This document shows positions 23,771-35,036 of a stretch of DNA of 64,000 bases, in pieces. Origin of the DNA: Linanthus parryae (taxonomy: Eukaryota; Streptophyta; Magnoliopsida; Ericales; Polemoniaceae); assembly GCA_023055425.1 (NCBI GenBank), contig JALGPY010000005.1, forward strand, positions 80,951,495 through 81,015,494, written 5' to 3'. The first letter of the stretch is position 1. Every line of letters begins with the position of its first letter. The notes under the pieces are model-generated. The model worked only from the letters and a program-made list of their open reading frames with translations. It made no database searches and was not told the origin of the DNA. The position numbers and the translations under genes are program-made.

Positions 23771-23850
23771 AGGTGAGAGCCAGCGACCTCTGGAATCCGC
23801 AAGTAATTATCATCTGAGCTAAAAATCCGACTAGCTGCTACACCACCGTC
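23771..23850 (-). other. tRNA/SINE-like relic inside Athila
   Basis: On the minus strand TTTAGCTCAGATGAT resembles a pol III A-box region, and the following GAGGTCGCTGGCTCTCACC resembles a degenerate B-box region. No full cloverleaf can be folded by eye and there is no A-tail, so this is at most a relic. Confidence 0.2.
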
Positions 23851-25281
23851 ACATAGGTAGTCGACAACCCGCCCACGGGCGCCGTCACGGTCATCGCATT
23901 TTTCGGTGGAGTGACTGGCTATCAAGGGACCTCACGTCCTGTTTCTTACCCCTAGGTCCAATTAGTCAACCTGTTTGAAGCCATTTACCCCTTTTCTTCG
24001 TAGCCACTTTAGCCTAGGCAGCCTTCTTTGAGACCTCATCAGTCGATAGTTGGCTATTCTACGTGTTATGACGGAGGGAGTGAGTAGGGTGGTTTTTAGA
24101 TGGGAGAGCTTCATGAGTTATCAGTTTTGGACAGTTTTGATATTGACACGTTTTTCGAGGGAAGGACAGGGTGAGTTAGTGGCGACAGTGCATTAATTTG
24201 CGGAGGTGGATCACTTCATTACATAGTGACCACAGGAGGAGTTAGTCGCGTGCGAGCATCATTTCGCACAAAACGGGGTTCCGGGGGGTTGTAGGGTCAA
24301 TTGGTGGTTGTGCTGTTTTTCTACATCTTTGGTGATGAGGAGGTTCGGTGGGACTGCACGGTATTATCTCGACTACAGGATCAGCGCTTCAGGATTAGTG
24401 TGGGGGTACTTCACATGAGGACATTTTACGTACCCCACGACAGAGATTTATTTTCACTCACTCAGCTTTAGTCAGTTTAGTATTGTCAGTATTCGTGTAC
24501 GTTTGTATATATAGTGTGTTATTAAAAAAAAGAAAAAAATTAATATAAAAAAAAGAAGAAAGAAAAAAAAAGAAAAATAGAAAAAAAAGCAGAAAATCAT
24601 GATCTAGTTTTTAGTTTGTTTTACGTTTTTGTTATTTAAATAAGAAGCTGAGTGAGTGGCACAATTTTCGAGACGTTTACACCGCTTCACATTTGTGGCC
24701 GCGAGCACGGCGAAGACACACCGGGGGACAGGAGAATTGGGAAAGCAGGAACTTAGGTGTTTCGGGCAGTTTTTCGGGATCTCGGTGAGGGGTGTGAGTT
24801 TGGTAAATTGTGAGAATGTCATAACAAGTAGGATTATGCCGTACCTTGTTACATATATATATCCTACCTGATTAGACATAGGTCCTTTCGGAAATAGCTC
24901 GGATGGTAAGTTAGCTAGGGATTTGCTCAGTTTGATAACCAAAGTAATAGTACTTTGGTCCAGTGCTTAATTCCACCATATAAATCTATTCAGACTTACC
25001 GATCGCTTGCAGGGAAGTACATTCTGAAAAGGATGAGATCACGAGGACACACTGTTTGTGTTTTTGAGGTTGCCCGATCTCGCCAAAAATATTTTTGTAA
25101 ACAGTCTGTTTTGAGTCGTTTGAGTCTGTGTGTATTCTATCTGAGTCAGTTGTTCTATCGAGTCGTCCGGTTGAAAGGTTCGGGTCGAAAGAGTATGCAA
25201 CGGTAGGGTATGTACAGATTCAGTCTAACGAGGACAGAAATGCAGGCTAGAGTTGGCAGGATTGCTCGGGACGAGCAATGT

Positions 25282-25297
25282 TTAGTGCGGGGGTATT
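25282..25297 (+). other. Athila polypurine tract
   Basis: TTAGTGCGGGGGTATT directly before the 3' LTR; the G-run is the expected plus-strand primer. Confidence 0.7.
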
Positions 25298-26877
25298 TGA
25301 TAACGCCCAATTAGGGGTTATCTTTTAGCCTGATTTCACGAGTATTTGTGTCGGAAATAGCGGTTTTTGCCGGAAAATGCCTTAGAATGCCTCGGGAATC
25401 TAGAACGAGACGTTTATTTGTACTTCCTGGATTTCTGCTTATTTATTTCTATATTTGGATATGATCGCGGGTTTTCGTTCGTGTTGCCTTTTCAGGAACA
25501 GGTTCGGGAGGTGCATCGGGAAGCGTGTCGGGACCAAGCCGGGACCGTCTCGGGAAACGTGCACAAGACCGGGTCAAGACGGTAACATGGAAAAGCAGGA
25601 GAACACCAAGGGAGGCAAACCGGGAGCGTCAGGCAGAAGAGTGGGACCCAGGGGACCCAACCAGGCCCACCAAAGGACCAAGCAGGGCCCCATCTCCACC
25701 CCCCTGCCTGCGTATATACGCAGACCTGCGTATATACGCAGGCAGGAGGGGGAGATGGGGAGGTTGATACATGCCCTGGTTGCGTATATACGCAACCCTG
25801 CGTATATACGCAGCCAGTTTGACTTTTTGGTCAAAGACGATGGACCGATGGCAGGTTCCGTAATTTCGGGCGCACGCGTTTCGGGGAAAACATCACTATT
25901 TAAAGACTCGTCCAGACTCGTTTTGAAAACACAACACAATTCTCAGCACAACCGAAGGGCAAGTCAGAGCATTCACGGAGAGCACGAAAGCGCGATTCGA
26001 GATTCGAAGACTTAGTTTGATTTCGTTCTCTCTCTTTATATTCAGAAACTGCGTTTTGTATTATGTCTAGTCGTAGCTAAACTTCTTACCTAGGTTCTCG
26101 GTGAACCTAGGGTTTCGTATCCAGATTTTATGACTATTTCGTTTATGGATTCATGATGACTATCTTAATTCAGCAAGTTATATTTTTTATTCTGGTTTTG
26201 ATTATTCTCGTATATGCATGATAGGATTGATCACCCAGGATTGCTATAGACCCGAGCTTGTAGGTGAAAACGTCAAGTTAGGGTTAGGAAGAAAAACCAG
26301 GATTTAGTACCTTACCCTGATAGACCGACCAGAGAAAGGGAGATAGGACTAGCATCGGAAAACGTGAGACCAACTGTTAGATAATTTGACCCGGGCCATT
26401 CGGACAGGTTAGAAACCCTAACAGGATTAGACCGAGACTGCAGATTTAGGTAGCTTAACAAGAATCCGAAAGTCTGCAGGATCGGGATTACGTGTGGAAT
26501 CTGAAAAGTCACTGCACAACTGGTAAGTTGCACAGATATCGAAACTGCTGAGTGTTTTCATAATCGAACGTAAAACTGAAATCTGTAGAAACCCTAGGGG
26601 ATCCTGGAGCCTAGTTCTCATCTATTATTGTTACAACCGATCCAACTTATTTCAGAAAACGTCACAAAAAAATACTTACGTTTACGTTTTTAATTTCTGT
26701 TTTTAGTTTAGTAAACAGCAATCACAACCTACTCCTCCTTGTTACTACACTCGGTTAACTGAAACTGACAACGTGAGTAAACCCGAAATAGTCCTCGTGG
26801 GAACGATCACCCGAGTCTAATTGCACCCGGTATTACAAGATTCGTACACTTGCGACAGCACGTTAGTTTGCGCATCA
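25298..26877 (+). repeat. Athila 3' LTR
   Basis: 1580 bp, pairs with 13362-14929. Longer than the 5' LTR mainly because it keeps both central palindromes at 25709-25740. Confidence 0.93.
25691..25812. repeat. Two palindrome pairs in the 3' LTR, first inside a long inverted repeat
   Basis: Pair 1 at 25709-25722 and 25727-25740 lies inside arms of about 35 bp (CCCCATCTCC ... GGAGATGGGG, 25690-25760). Pair 2 lies at 25781-25794 and 25799-25812. All four 14-mers are perfect and both spacers are 4 bp. Confidence 0.95.
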
Positions 26878-26882
26878 CATCT

Positions 26883-27474
26883 TCACTGCAGTTTTCCATT
26901 CTAAGTGTACTTCTGTTTTGAGCTGTATTGGTAGATCATTTCTGTATTTTCTCTACATCTATTCTCAAGGATTGTTCAAGTTGAACAATAGAGAATTCTT
27001 AGTTAATCAGTTAGCTAGAGCAGGTAATAGAGGTTAGTGAAAACCACAAGCTGTAACAGAGTAACGGAACTCTCTGGGCTTGAGTTCTAGGCTTAGCTTT
27101 TGATTAATAAGAATTGAGTTGAAAATCCTGCAGGGATGTAATCCCTGAGGTAGAGACGTAGGTCCAAGTGGACTGACCTCTATAAATTACTTGTCACTTG
27201 CATTTACAGTTTATTCCTTTTCATAGTTTTTGCATCACACAATACTGTCTGTTTTTCAAGGGTTTGAACTTGTTTTCAAGGCCTTGAAAAAGGCTTACTT
27301 GCTTTAAAATGTCTGCATCTTCTCCAAGGGCTTGATCTATTTTCAAGGCCTTGAACTTCATTATTTTCACAAGTTTTCATGTCCCTAGCAAGTTTTGCAA
27401 AAAGTTGGTATACTCTATTCACCCCCCTTCTAGAGTATCTTAGTTGCATTAACATCTGCATACTCACACTTTCA
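26883..27474 (+). repeat. Sirevirus 5' LTR, second part
   Basis: Resumes after the duplicated CATCT (26878-26882) and ends TTCA at 27474. Together with 12651-13361 it makes a 1303-bp LTR against 1301 bp for the 3' LTR. Confidence 0.9.
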
Positions 27475-27476
27475 AT

Positions 27477-27488
27477 TGGTATTAGATC
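27477..27488 (+). other. Sirevirus primer binding site (tRNA-iMet type)
   Basis: TGGTATTAGATC, two bases after the LTR, matches the usual Copia primer site TGGTATCAGAGC at 10 of 12 positions. Confidence 0.7.
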
Positions 27489-27514
27489 TTGTATCACTGT
27501 ATAGATTTAACCAT

Positions 27515-29379
27515 ATGGTGATCATGAGTATTGCAGGTGATGGTGGTTTCTCACAGGGAAGAGCTGCTAACAGACCTCCTCTATTTTGTGGAGAAAATGT
27601 TTCTCACTGGAAAGCCCTTATGAAAATGTTCATCATTGATCAAGATCTAGAGCTTTGGACCATTATTCAAAATGGACCTCATACTTTCTACACAGCGAAA
27701 GATGGGATTAAAACTCCCAAAACAGAAGACTCACTCTTCTCTTCTGAATTAGAGCAATATTCTAAGAACTACAAAGCTTTTAACATTTTGTATTGTGCTT
27801 TGAGTACATATGAATTCAACAGGACCTCTGGATGCACAAATGCCAAAGAAATATGGGATAAGCTTGTGGTTACCTTTGAAGGAACCAGTCAATTCAAGCA
27901 AACCAAGATCAACATCTATCTCAGTCAATATGAGATGTTTAAGATGAATTCAAATGAGTCCACCAGAGACATGTTCAAGAGGTTCACTGATATTGTCAAC
28001 AACCTTGATTCACTGGGAAAACATTTTTCAATGAAGAAAAGGTGAGGAAGATTCTAAGAAGTCTTCCAAAGGCAAAGTGGGAACCAAAGACCACAGCTAT
28101 TGAAGAAGCTCATAATCTCTCAACTCTACAACTTGATGACCTACAAGGGAAGCTCCTAACACATGAGATATATATGAATGAAGTTGATGCAGATCTCCCA
28201 GATAGTGTCAAGAACTTGGCTCTCAAAGCCAAAGAGAATGAGAGAACACAAAGCCTTGAAACTGAGGATGGTGATGATGAATATCCAATTGCCTTAATTT
28301 CCAAATCCTTGACAAGGATTCTCAAAATGATGAAAAACTTTGGAAACAAAGATTTCAACAGAGAGAGACATAGATCATCCAGCAGCAAGGACTACAAAGG
28401 TAAGTCCTCTTCACAAAATAAATCAAAAGTTATGAGCTGCTTTGAGTGTGGTGATGCAGGACACTTGATAAGAGATTGTCCACACAAGAAGAGCAAGAGT
28501 TTTCAAAAGAAAGATCATGATAGAAGAAAGAAATCCATGATAGCTTCATGGAGTGATTCAGATAGCTCTAGTGAATCTGAATTTGAGGAAGAAGATTCCA
28601 ACCTATGCTTCATGGCCAAGAATGATGAAAGTTATGAAATGAACATTGAGGTAATGGTAAATTGTCTGATTTCAAAACCAAAAGAAGCTCTTTCAGAATA
28701 TCTCAGAACAATGCTTTTGAATGAGTAAGATTATCTGAAAGAGATCAGACTTTTGAAGGAAAAAGTTCATGAGCAAGCAAAAGAGAACTTACAACTTGTT
28801 TGCCTAAATCATAATCTTGAAATCTCTCAGAAGAAAACTAACAGTGATTTCAAGGCCTTGAAAACCAGTTTCAAAGCCTTGAAAACACAAGTCAAGGAAG
28901 TAGTAACTGAAAACTCCTCAATGAGTGACAACCTTGTTAATCTAAGACATCAAATTTATGAATAAGATAAACAAAAGACTGCTCTTACTGAGAAACTTCA
29001 AGAATATGAATTGGTCAAAGTCAAGCTTGCTGGATCAGAACACAAGTTGAACTTGATTCTTGGAGAAAGTTCACTGTCTGTTCACAAAGCTGGTATTGGA
29101 TTCAATCCAAATTTTCCAAGGAGAAACAATACTTGATTTTTGAAAGCTGGAAACAAAACTTCCCCCACATGTCATTACTGTTGCAAAACTGGACATGTTA
29201 AGATGACTTGTCCTTTTAGAAGAAGAGAACCTCACATAATGAGGAACACTTTCCCTTTTCAACTCAAAGGACCAATTAAGCAGATTTGGGTTCCTAAAGG
29301 GGTTAGGCCACCCAACATGGTTGATCCAGAATATGAATCCAAATTGCACACTTGGTCTAAGAGCTGGGTAAGGCAGTGA
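27515..29379 (+). pseudogene. Sirevirus gag
   Basis: Starts at ATG 27515 or 27524. The UBN2-like capsid part runs to about 28040, where the frame shifts (27515-28045, then 28042 onward in the next phase). It continues with a CCHC knuckle (CFECGDAGHLIRDC, 28438-28479), an acidic Ser-rich stretch, a Lys/Glu-rich coiled-coil-like part, and a second CCHC knuckle (29170-29211). Stops at 28726, 28963 and about 29134 and a second frame change near 29380 break it. The long gag with a coiled coil is a Sirevirus trait. Two palindrome copies (28849-28862, 28870-28883) lie within this coding sequence and encode repeated FKALKT. Confidence 0.85.
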
Positions 29380-29386
29380 TTGGTGT

Positions 29387-30862
29387 TTGCAGGTTATCAC
29401 CAATATCAAAGAACATAAGTGGTTTATGGACAGTGGTTTCTCAAGACACATGAGTGGAAAGAGATCTCTATTCTCTGAATTGAAAGAGCAATCTGAAGGT
29501 TCAATTACTCTTGGTGACAAAGGAAAATGCAATATTCTTGGTATTGGAAAAGTTGGTACAAATTCTGAAAATTCTATTTCTGATGTGTATCTAGTTGAAG
29601 GTTTGAAATTTAATTTGCTTAGTGTATCTCAGCTTTGTGACAATGGCAACAAAGTTATCTTTGATAAAGAGAAGTGTGTGGTGCAAAATGAGAAATCAGG
29701 AGATTGCATTCTCACAGCCTCCAGATCAAACAATGTTTATACTTTTCAGACTAACAAAGTTGCAGGTAAAAGTTTGAAGTGTCTCAAGTCCTTGAAAGAG
29801 GATTCAAAGCTTTGGCACAGGAAGCTTGGTCATATCAGTCTGCATACTTTGAAAAAGTTGATTTCCAAAGACTTGGTGATAGGATTGCCATCCATCAAGT
29901 TCAAAGAAGATGAAATGTGCAAAGCATGTGCTCAAGGAAAGCAGACCAGAAGTTCCTTCAAGCCATAGAAGTTTGTAAGTACAACTAGACCTATTGAACT
30001 GCTTCATATGGATCTCTGTGGTCCTATGAGAACCCCTACTCCAAAAGGTAAAAGGTATATGCTAGTTGTTGTTGATGATTTTTCTTGATATACTTGGGTT
30101 ATGTTTCTCAAAGAAAAATCTGAAGCACTCTCTGAATTTTCAAAGCTCTGCAGAGAATTTCAAAACATGAAAAACCTACCTCTAGCTTCAATCAGAAGTG
30201 ATCATGGTAGAGAATTTGATCAGTTAGAATTTGATTTATTCTGTGATAAACATGGTATTACTCAAAAAAATTCTGCTCCAAGAACTCCTCAAGAGAATGG
30301 TGTTGTTGAAAGAAAGAACATGACTCTTGAAGATATGTCAAGGACAATACTTCTTGAGAACAAGCTGCCAAAACATTATTGGGCAGAAGCTATGAATACA
30401 GCAAACTATATTTTGAACATGTGCTTGATCATACCTATTCTGAAGAAGACCCCCTATGAACTATTCAAATGGAGGAAGCCAAATATTTCATACTTCAGAC
30501 CCTTTGGATGTACTTGTTTTATCCACAACAATGGAAAAGACAATCTTGGTAAGTTTGATGCAAGAAGTGATGAAGGTATATTTCTTGGTTACTCTCTGAA
30601 TAGAAAAGCTTATAGAGTTTACAATAAAATAACCAAACTGGTTGAAGAGAGCATTCATGTTATTTTTGATGAAAGCTATGATGGTTCTTTTAGTGAAAGT
30701 TTTGCATACTTGAATTTGAACAAGCATGAGTCAGAGGAAGAGACTGAGAATTCACTAGGATTCAAGAAAGGCTCAGAAGAAAATAGAAGACATTTACAAG
30801 ACCTTGAAAATGGTGCTCAAGGCCTTGGAAGTAAGCCTCAAAGCCTTGAAAAATATGATTAG
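29387..30862 (+). pseudogene. Sirevirus protease and integrase
   Basis: WFMDSGFSRHM (DSG at about 29429-29437) is the protease active site. The pre-integrase zinc finger is visible as HRKLGHISLHT ... CKACAQGK (29815-29940). The integrase core shows LHMDLCGPM, IRSDHGREFD and PQENGVVERKN, the DDE residues. Stops at 29966-29968 and about 30086 and the TAG at 30860 interrupt the frame. Integrase lies before RT, as in all Copia elements. Confidence 0.88.
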
Positions 30863-31018
30863 AAGGATTCAAGTGAAAAAGCCACTACTTCAAGACCATA
30901 GAAGATCTATGGAGAGCCTGAACCATGGTCTCCAAGAAAGAGATTCAAATATCTCTCATCTCATACAGTTGATAATATCATCTCAGATCCAACCACTGGT
31001 ACACAAACTAGATCACAG

Positions 31019-32595
31019 TTGAAGAACTCATGTGCTTTTAATGCTTTTATATCTCTTGTAGAACCAAAAATTGTGAAAGAAGCTTTACAAGAAGAAGACT
31101 GGATCATTGCTATGCAATGTGATATCAATGAGTTTGAAAGGAATAAGGTATGGAATCTGGTTCCTCCACTACAAACCAGTCTGTCATTGGTGCCAGATGA
31201 GTATTCAGGAATAAGTTGGATGAAAGTGGCAATGTGATCAGAAACAAAGCAAGGTTAGTTGCTCAAGGTTACAATCAAGAAGAAGGTATTGATTATGAGG
31301 AAACTTTTTCTCCAGTTGCCAGGTTAGAAGCAATTAGAATTTTGCTTGCATTTGCATCTCACAAGAACATGAAACTATTTCAAATGGATGTAAAGTGTGC
31401 TTTCTTGAATGGCTATTTACAAGAAGAAGTTTATGTTGCACAACCACCTGGTTTTGAAACTGACAAGTTTCCAGATCATGTTTAAAAACTTGACAAAGCT
31501 CTTTATGGTTTGAAACAAGCTCCAAGAGCTTGGTATGAAAGACTGTCAAAGTTTTTGCTTGAAAGTGATTTCAAAAGAGGTTTAGTAGACAAGACTCTTT
31601 TCATAAAGACTCATGAGAAAGATTTACTTGTAGTTCAAATATATGTTGATGATATATTGTTTGGAGCTACTAATGATCAACTGTGCAGAGAATTCTCAAG
31701 TCTTATGAGCAGGGAATTTGAAATGAGCATGATGGGAGAGTTGAACTTCTTCCTAGGTCTTCAAATTCATCAATTGAAGAAGGGCAACTTTCTAGATCAA
31801 AGAAAGTACACAAGATACTTACTAAACAAATATAGCATGGCTCAATGCAAGGAAGCCAAGACTCTTATGAGTTCTACACTATCCTTAGACAAGGATGGAT
31901 CTGGTAAGAGTGTTAATGTAACAGAGTATAGAGGTATGATTGGATCATTACTCTATCTCACATCAAGCAGACCAGATATTATGTTTAGTGTGTGTATGTG
32001 TGCAAGATTTCAAGCTGGTCCAAATGAATCACACTTGACTGCTGTGAAGAGAATTTTCAGATACCTCAATGGTACCAAAGACTTAGGGGTTTGGTATTCA
32101 AGATATTCTAACTTCTCTTTGCATGGATATTCAGATGCTGACTTTGCAGGTTACAAGGTTGATAGGAAAAGTACTTCAGGAACTTGCCAATTCATTGGAT
32201 CATCATTGATCAACTGGCATTCCAAGAAACAGAACTCAGTTTCTCTATCAACAGTTGGAGCGGAATATATAGCTGCAGGAGCATGTTGCTCACAAGTGTT
32301 ATGGATTTCTCAACAGCTAAGAGACCTTCGATTTGATTTCGGGAGCATACCTATTAAGTGTGATAACACTAGTGCAATTTCAATTACAAAGAATCCAGTG
32401 CAACACTCAAGAACCAATCACATTGATGTCAGACACCATTTCATCAAAGATCATGCTGAAAAAGGTGATATTGTTCTTGAGTTTGTTGCTACTAACATGA
32501 AAATTGCAGATATCTTCACTAAACCATTAGCAGATGAAAGATTCTCAGCTCTAAGATTGGAATTGGGAATGCTAAATAAAGATGCATTGGTTTAG
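31019..32595 (+). pseudogene. Sirevirus reverse transcriptase and RNase H
   Basis: RT begins in one phase (EALQEEDWIIAMQCDINEFE), shifts near 31215, and continues with [38 protein letters not shown] and the catalytic YVDD (31642-31653). A TAA after FPDHV (about 31483) is in frame. From 31510 to 32595 the frame is open: RT thumb, connection (GMIGSLLYLTSSRPDIMFSV) and RNase H (HGYSDADFAGYKVDRKSTSG, then DNTSAISITKNPVQHSRTNH) up to FTKPL and the stop. This is the best preserved part of the element. Confidence 0.92.
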
Positions 32596-33048
32596 GGGGA
32601 GCATCAGGTAAGAAAGGTAATCCTTATGTGTTTTCAAAGGTTTGAACTGAGTTTCAAAGCCTTGAAAATCAGTTCAAAGCTTTTCCTTTTATTTGTTGCA
32701 GTGTTACATTTTTTCAAGACCTTGAAAGCCTTTTCAAATCCTTGAAAATAAGTCTGCTACACTAATAGTCAATAATATTGGATCATTCTGTGTTGGGTGA
32801 CATCTCTGTAGATATTTACCTAATATAGCCCCTACCTTTTTCAAAAATTTGTTTTAGCCAAAAATAGCATTAGAATATTTTATTTTCCAACGGCCAAAAA
32901 GATTTGAAATCCCTCTGATCATTGCAAATCTTTTGAGATCAGAGAGATATTAGTTTCCTTTTGAAACTCAAACTCTTTCAGTATTTATCTTCTTCTTCTC
33001 CTTCTATCCGTATCATTCCACCTCTTTCTATTCTTCTCCTAAACCCTA
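32596..33048 (+). other. Sirevirus spacer after pol with palindrome copies
   Basis: No gene. It starts with a GGGGGA motif (about 32595) and carries several near copies of the TTCAAGGCCTTGAA palindrome (about 32630-32750). Confidence 0.6.
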
Positions 33049-34735
33049 ATGAGCACAAGGAGAGCCTCAGACAAAATCAAGATGGTTGGAGGATCGAAAC
33101 CTGTCTCAGAGAAGAAAAGAAAAGCAGTAGTGGATGAAGTTCAAGAAGTCAGTGGGGACTCTAGCTCCAGAACTCCTAGTGCAGAGGCAGTTCAATATCT
33201 TCCTCCTCCCAAGAAGAAGATCAAGAAAAAGCTACAACCTCCTCCTCAGAAAAGAAAAAGAAGCAGAAAGCTGTTGCAGAGAAGCAACCAGAAACAGTGC
33301 CTACTAGTTCAAAGAAGCTGAAGAAGAAAACAACTCAGGCAGAAAAGGAGAAAGGAAAGGTTACAGAAGCACAACCAGAAGGTCAATTGGAGAAGGCACC
33401 GTAGTTTTATTCACAAGCCTCAACAAAGAACTCAGCCCTAGATGAGACTTGGTTTGTCTCAAACATCTCTAAACGTTAGTGGTTAGATGGTTTTGCTTCA
33501 ATATCTATCGGTTTCTGCAGTATGGTCAATAAGCATGTGGTGGAACACATTAAACTTAAGTGCATCTCTATGTTGAAGAAGAGCTCTTTGTGGTGTATGC
33601 TAAATCCTAAAGAATTGGCCTACCCTAGACTCACCAGACTCTTCTACCTAAAGTTGACCCAAGTTAAGAGATCTGCACATTTGGTGATCAAATATAAAGT
33701 TGCTGGGATAGTAATTGAATTGGATCACTCTGAGTTTTCCAATGTTCTAGGGTGTCCAAAGAGATATGACACTAGAAACCATCCACCAAAAACAGAAATC
33801 CTGATGCTAGCCAAAGATGAGTTCTTTCTTCCAAATATTTCCACCAAAGCCAAACAGTTAACACATTCAATGTTGAATGTTGAAGCCAAAGTCCTTCATA
33901 CCATCCTGGTTAGGTGCATTTTTCCCAGAGAGCACTCTAGAGAATTGGTGACTGAGAGAATGCTGCAAATCATGTATCTGGACATATGCTCTTTAGCCTT
34001 ACCAGTAAAAGGATACACCCTCTTCCCTATGAAAATTTTCTCACTTTGTTATTTGAAAACTTTGAGATTCCAACTACTGGAGAGGAATCAGTCACATCTG
34101 GATTTAGAGTACTTAATGAGAAAGCCTTTGAGAAAATTGGAGCGGTAAAAATCAAGGAAAATTTTGGAAGCTTTACTCAGACTTGACTGAAGAAGAACTA
34201 GGTGCAAAGAAGTTTACTAAGCCCAAGACCTTGACTTCCACTTCAAGTCAGACTTCTCAGCCAACAGAGAATCAGAGACTTGATGGTTTGGAGTTGGACA
34301 TGGAGATATCAAAACAACTGTTTATGGACTAGAAAGTGAAATTGGGCAAGTCAAGTACATGGTGCAAAGCATCTTCAGAAGCATGAACTTTGATTGATGT
34401 TCATGAGTATGATGAAGGACCAAAGAGAGGAGATTCTGAAAAAGATTTGCCAAGTGAACATTCAGATCAGGAAGAGGTTACTCCAGTTTCAGATAAGGGA
34501 AAGCAGGTAGCAGAACACGCCTCACAGGAAGAAGACAACCCTGAATCAGATTATCTGTGTATTACCTTGAAGAAGAAAAATAAAACTGCCAAGGCTGCTA
34601 CAAAGGACAAGACTGAAGAGGTACCTCTTGCTAGTGGGAATGAAGAGGAACAGGAAGGGCATGACAAGACTGATGTAGAAGAAAGTGAGAAAGAGGAAGG
34701 ATATCAAGTTGCAGATGAAGATCAAACCCCTTAAT
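33049..34735 (+). pseudogene. Sirevirus third ORF (env position), broken
   Basis: Pieces in different phases: 33049-33321 starts MSTRRASDKIKMVGGSK and is very Lys/Pro-rich; 33522-34148 has KELAYPRLTRLFYLKLTQ, IELDHSEFSNVLGCP and a hydrophobic stretch near 34000; 34390-34734 is Glu/Lys-rich. The middle piece has the same pattern (Arg-Leu ... Phe-Tyr, then a Ser/Asn ... GCP turn) as the Athila third ORF, so I assign it to the putative plant transposon protein domain. No signal peptide or clear membrane anchor is seen. Sireviruses often carry an ORF here, sometimes called env-like. Stops and frameshifts make it non-functional. The domain assignment is tentative. Confidence 0.5.
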
Positions 34736-34829
34736 CTTGCCTACTCTTTCTTCTTCATTCTCTTTTCTTTAAGTTTTCAAAATTTTCCAGACACTTGATC
34801 CAACATCTTCTATCTTTTTGATGAAATTC

Positions 34830-34845
34830 AAAAAGGGGGAGAAAA
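34830..34845 (+). other. Sirevirus upstream polypurine-like motif
   Basis: AAAAAGGGGGAGAAAA about 200 bp before the 3' LTR; repeated polypurine motifs before the LTR are a Sirevirus feature. Confidence 0.45.
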
Positions 34846-35024
34846 TTCTAGGTTTTAGTAGTTTTATTTTTAGGAGTTTTTGCTATTTGCTGAACTGTTT
34901 AGTTTCTGTTGGTATTATGAATAAGTTGGATCTTTTTGGAATTGCTGTGTTATTTTATATTGTGAACTAATCAGTCTAATTTCCAGAGACTAAGGATCAA
35001 ACAGAATTTTGTTTTGTTTTTCAT

Positions 35025-35036
35025 CAAGGGGGGGAT
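35025..35036 (+). other. Sirevirus polypurine tract
   Basis: AAGGGGGGGAT immediately before the 3' LTR. Confidence 0.75.

Larger units (their letters stand above)
23384..25297 (+). other. Athila 3' internal non-coding region
   Basis: 1.9 kb without a supported gene. It holds a fourth internal palindrome block (23591-23632), a tRNA-like stretch on the minus strand (23771-23850), purine-rich simple sequence at about 24520-24600, and AGTGTGGGGGT-type motifs at about 23410 and 24398 that resemble the terminal polypurine tract and could act as extra primers for plus-strand synthesis. Confidence 0.5.
13362..26877 (+). mobile_element. Athila-type Gypsy LTR retrotransposon, complete, inserted in the Sirevirus LTR
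   Basis: A 13.5-kb element starting TGATAACG and ending GCATCA, flanked by CATCT on both sides (13357-13361, 26878-26882). Order: LTR, tRNA-Asp primer site, gag-protease, RT, RNase H, integrase, long non-coding stretch, third ORF, long non-coding stretch, polypurine tract, LTR. RT before integrase defines Gypsy. The protease motif DLGASINLMP, absence of a chromodomain and an ORF in env position point to Athila. By eye the LTRs differ at about 29 of roughly 1566 aligned bases plus a 14-bp and a 2-bp indel, so the insertion is recent. Confidence 0.9.
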
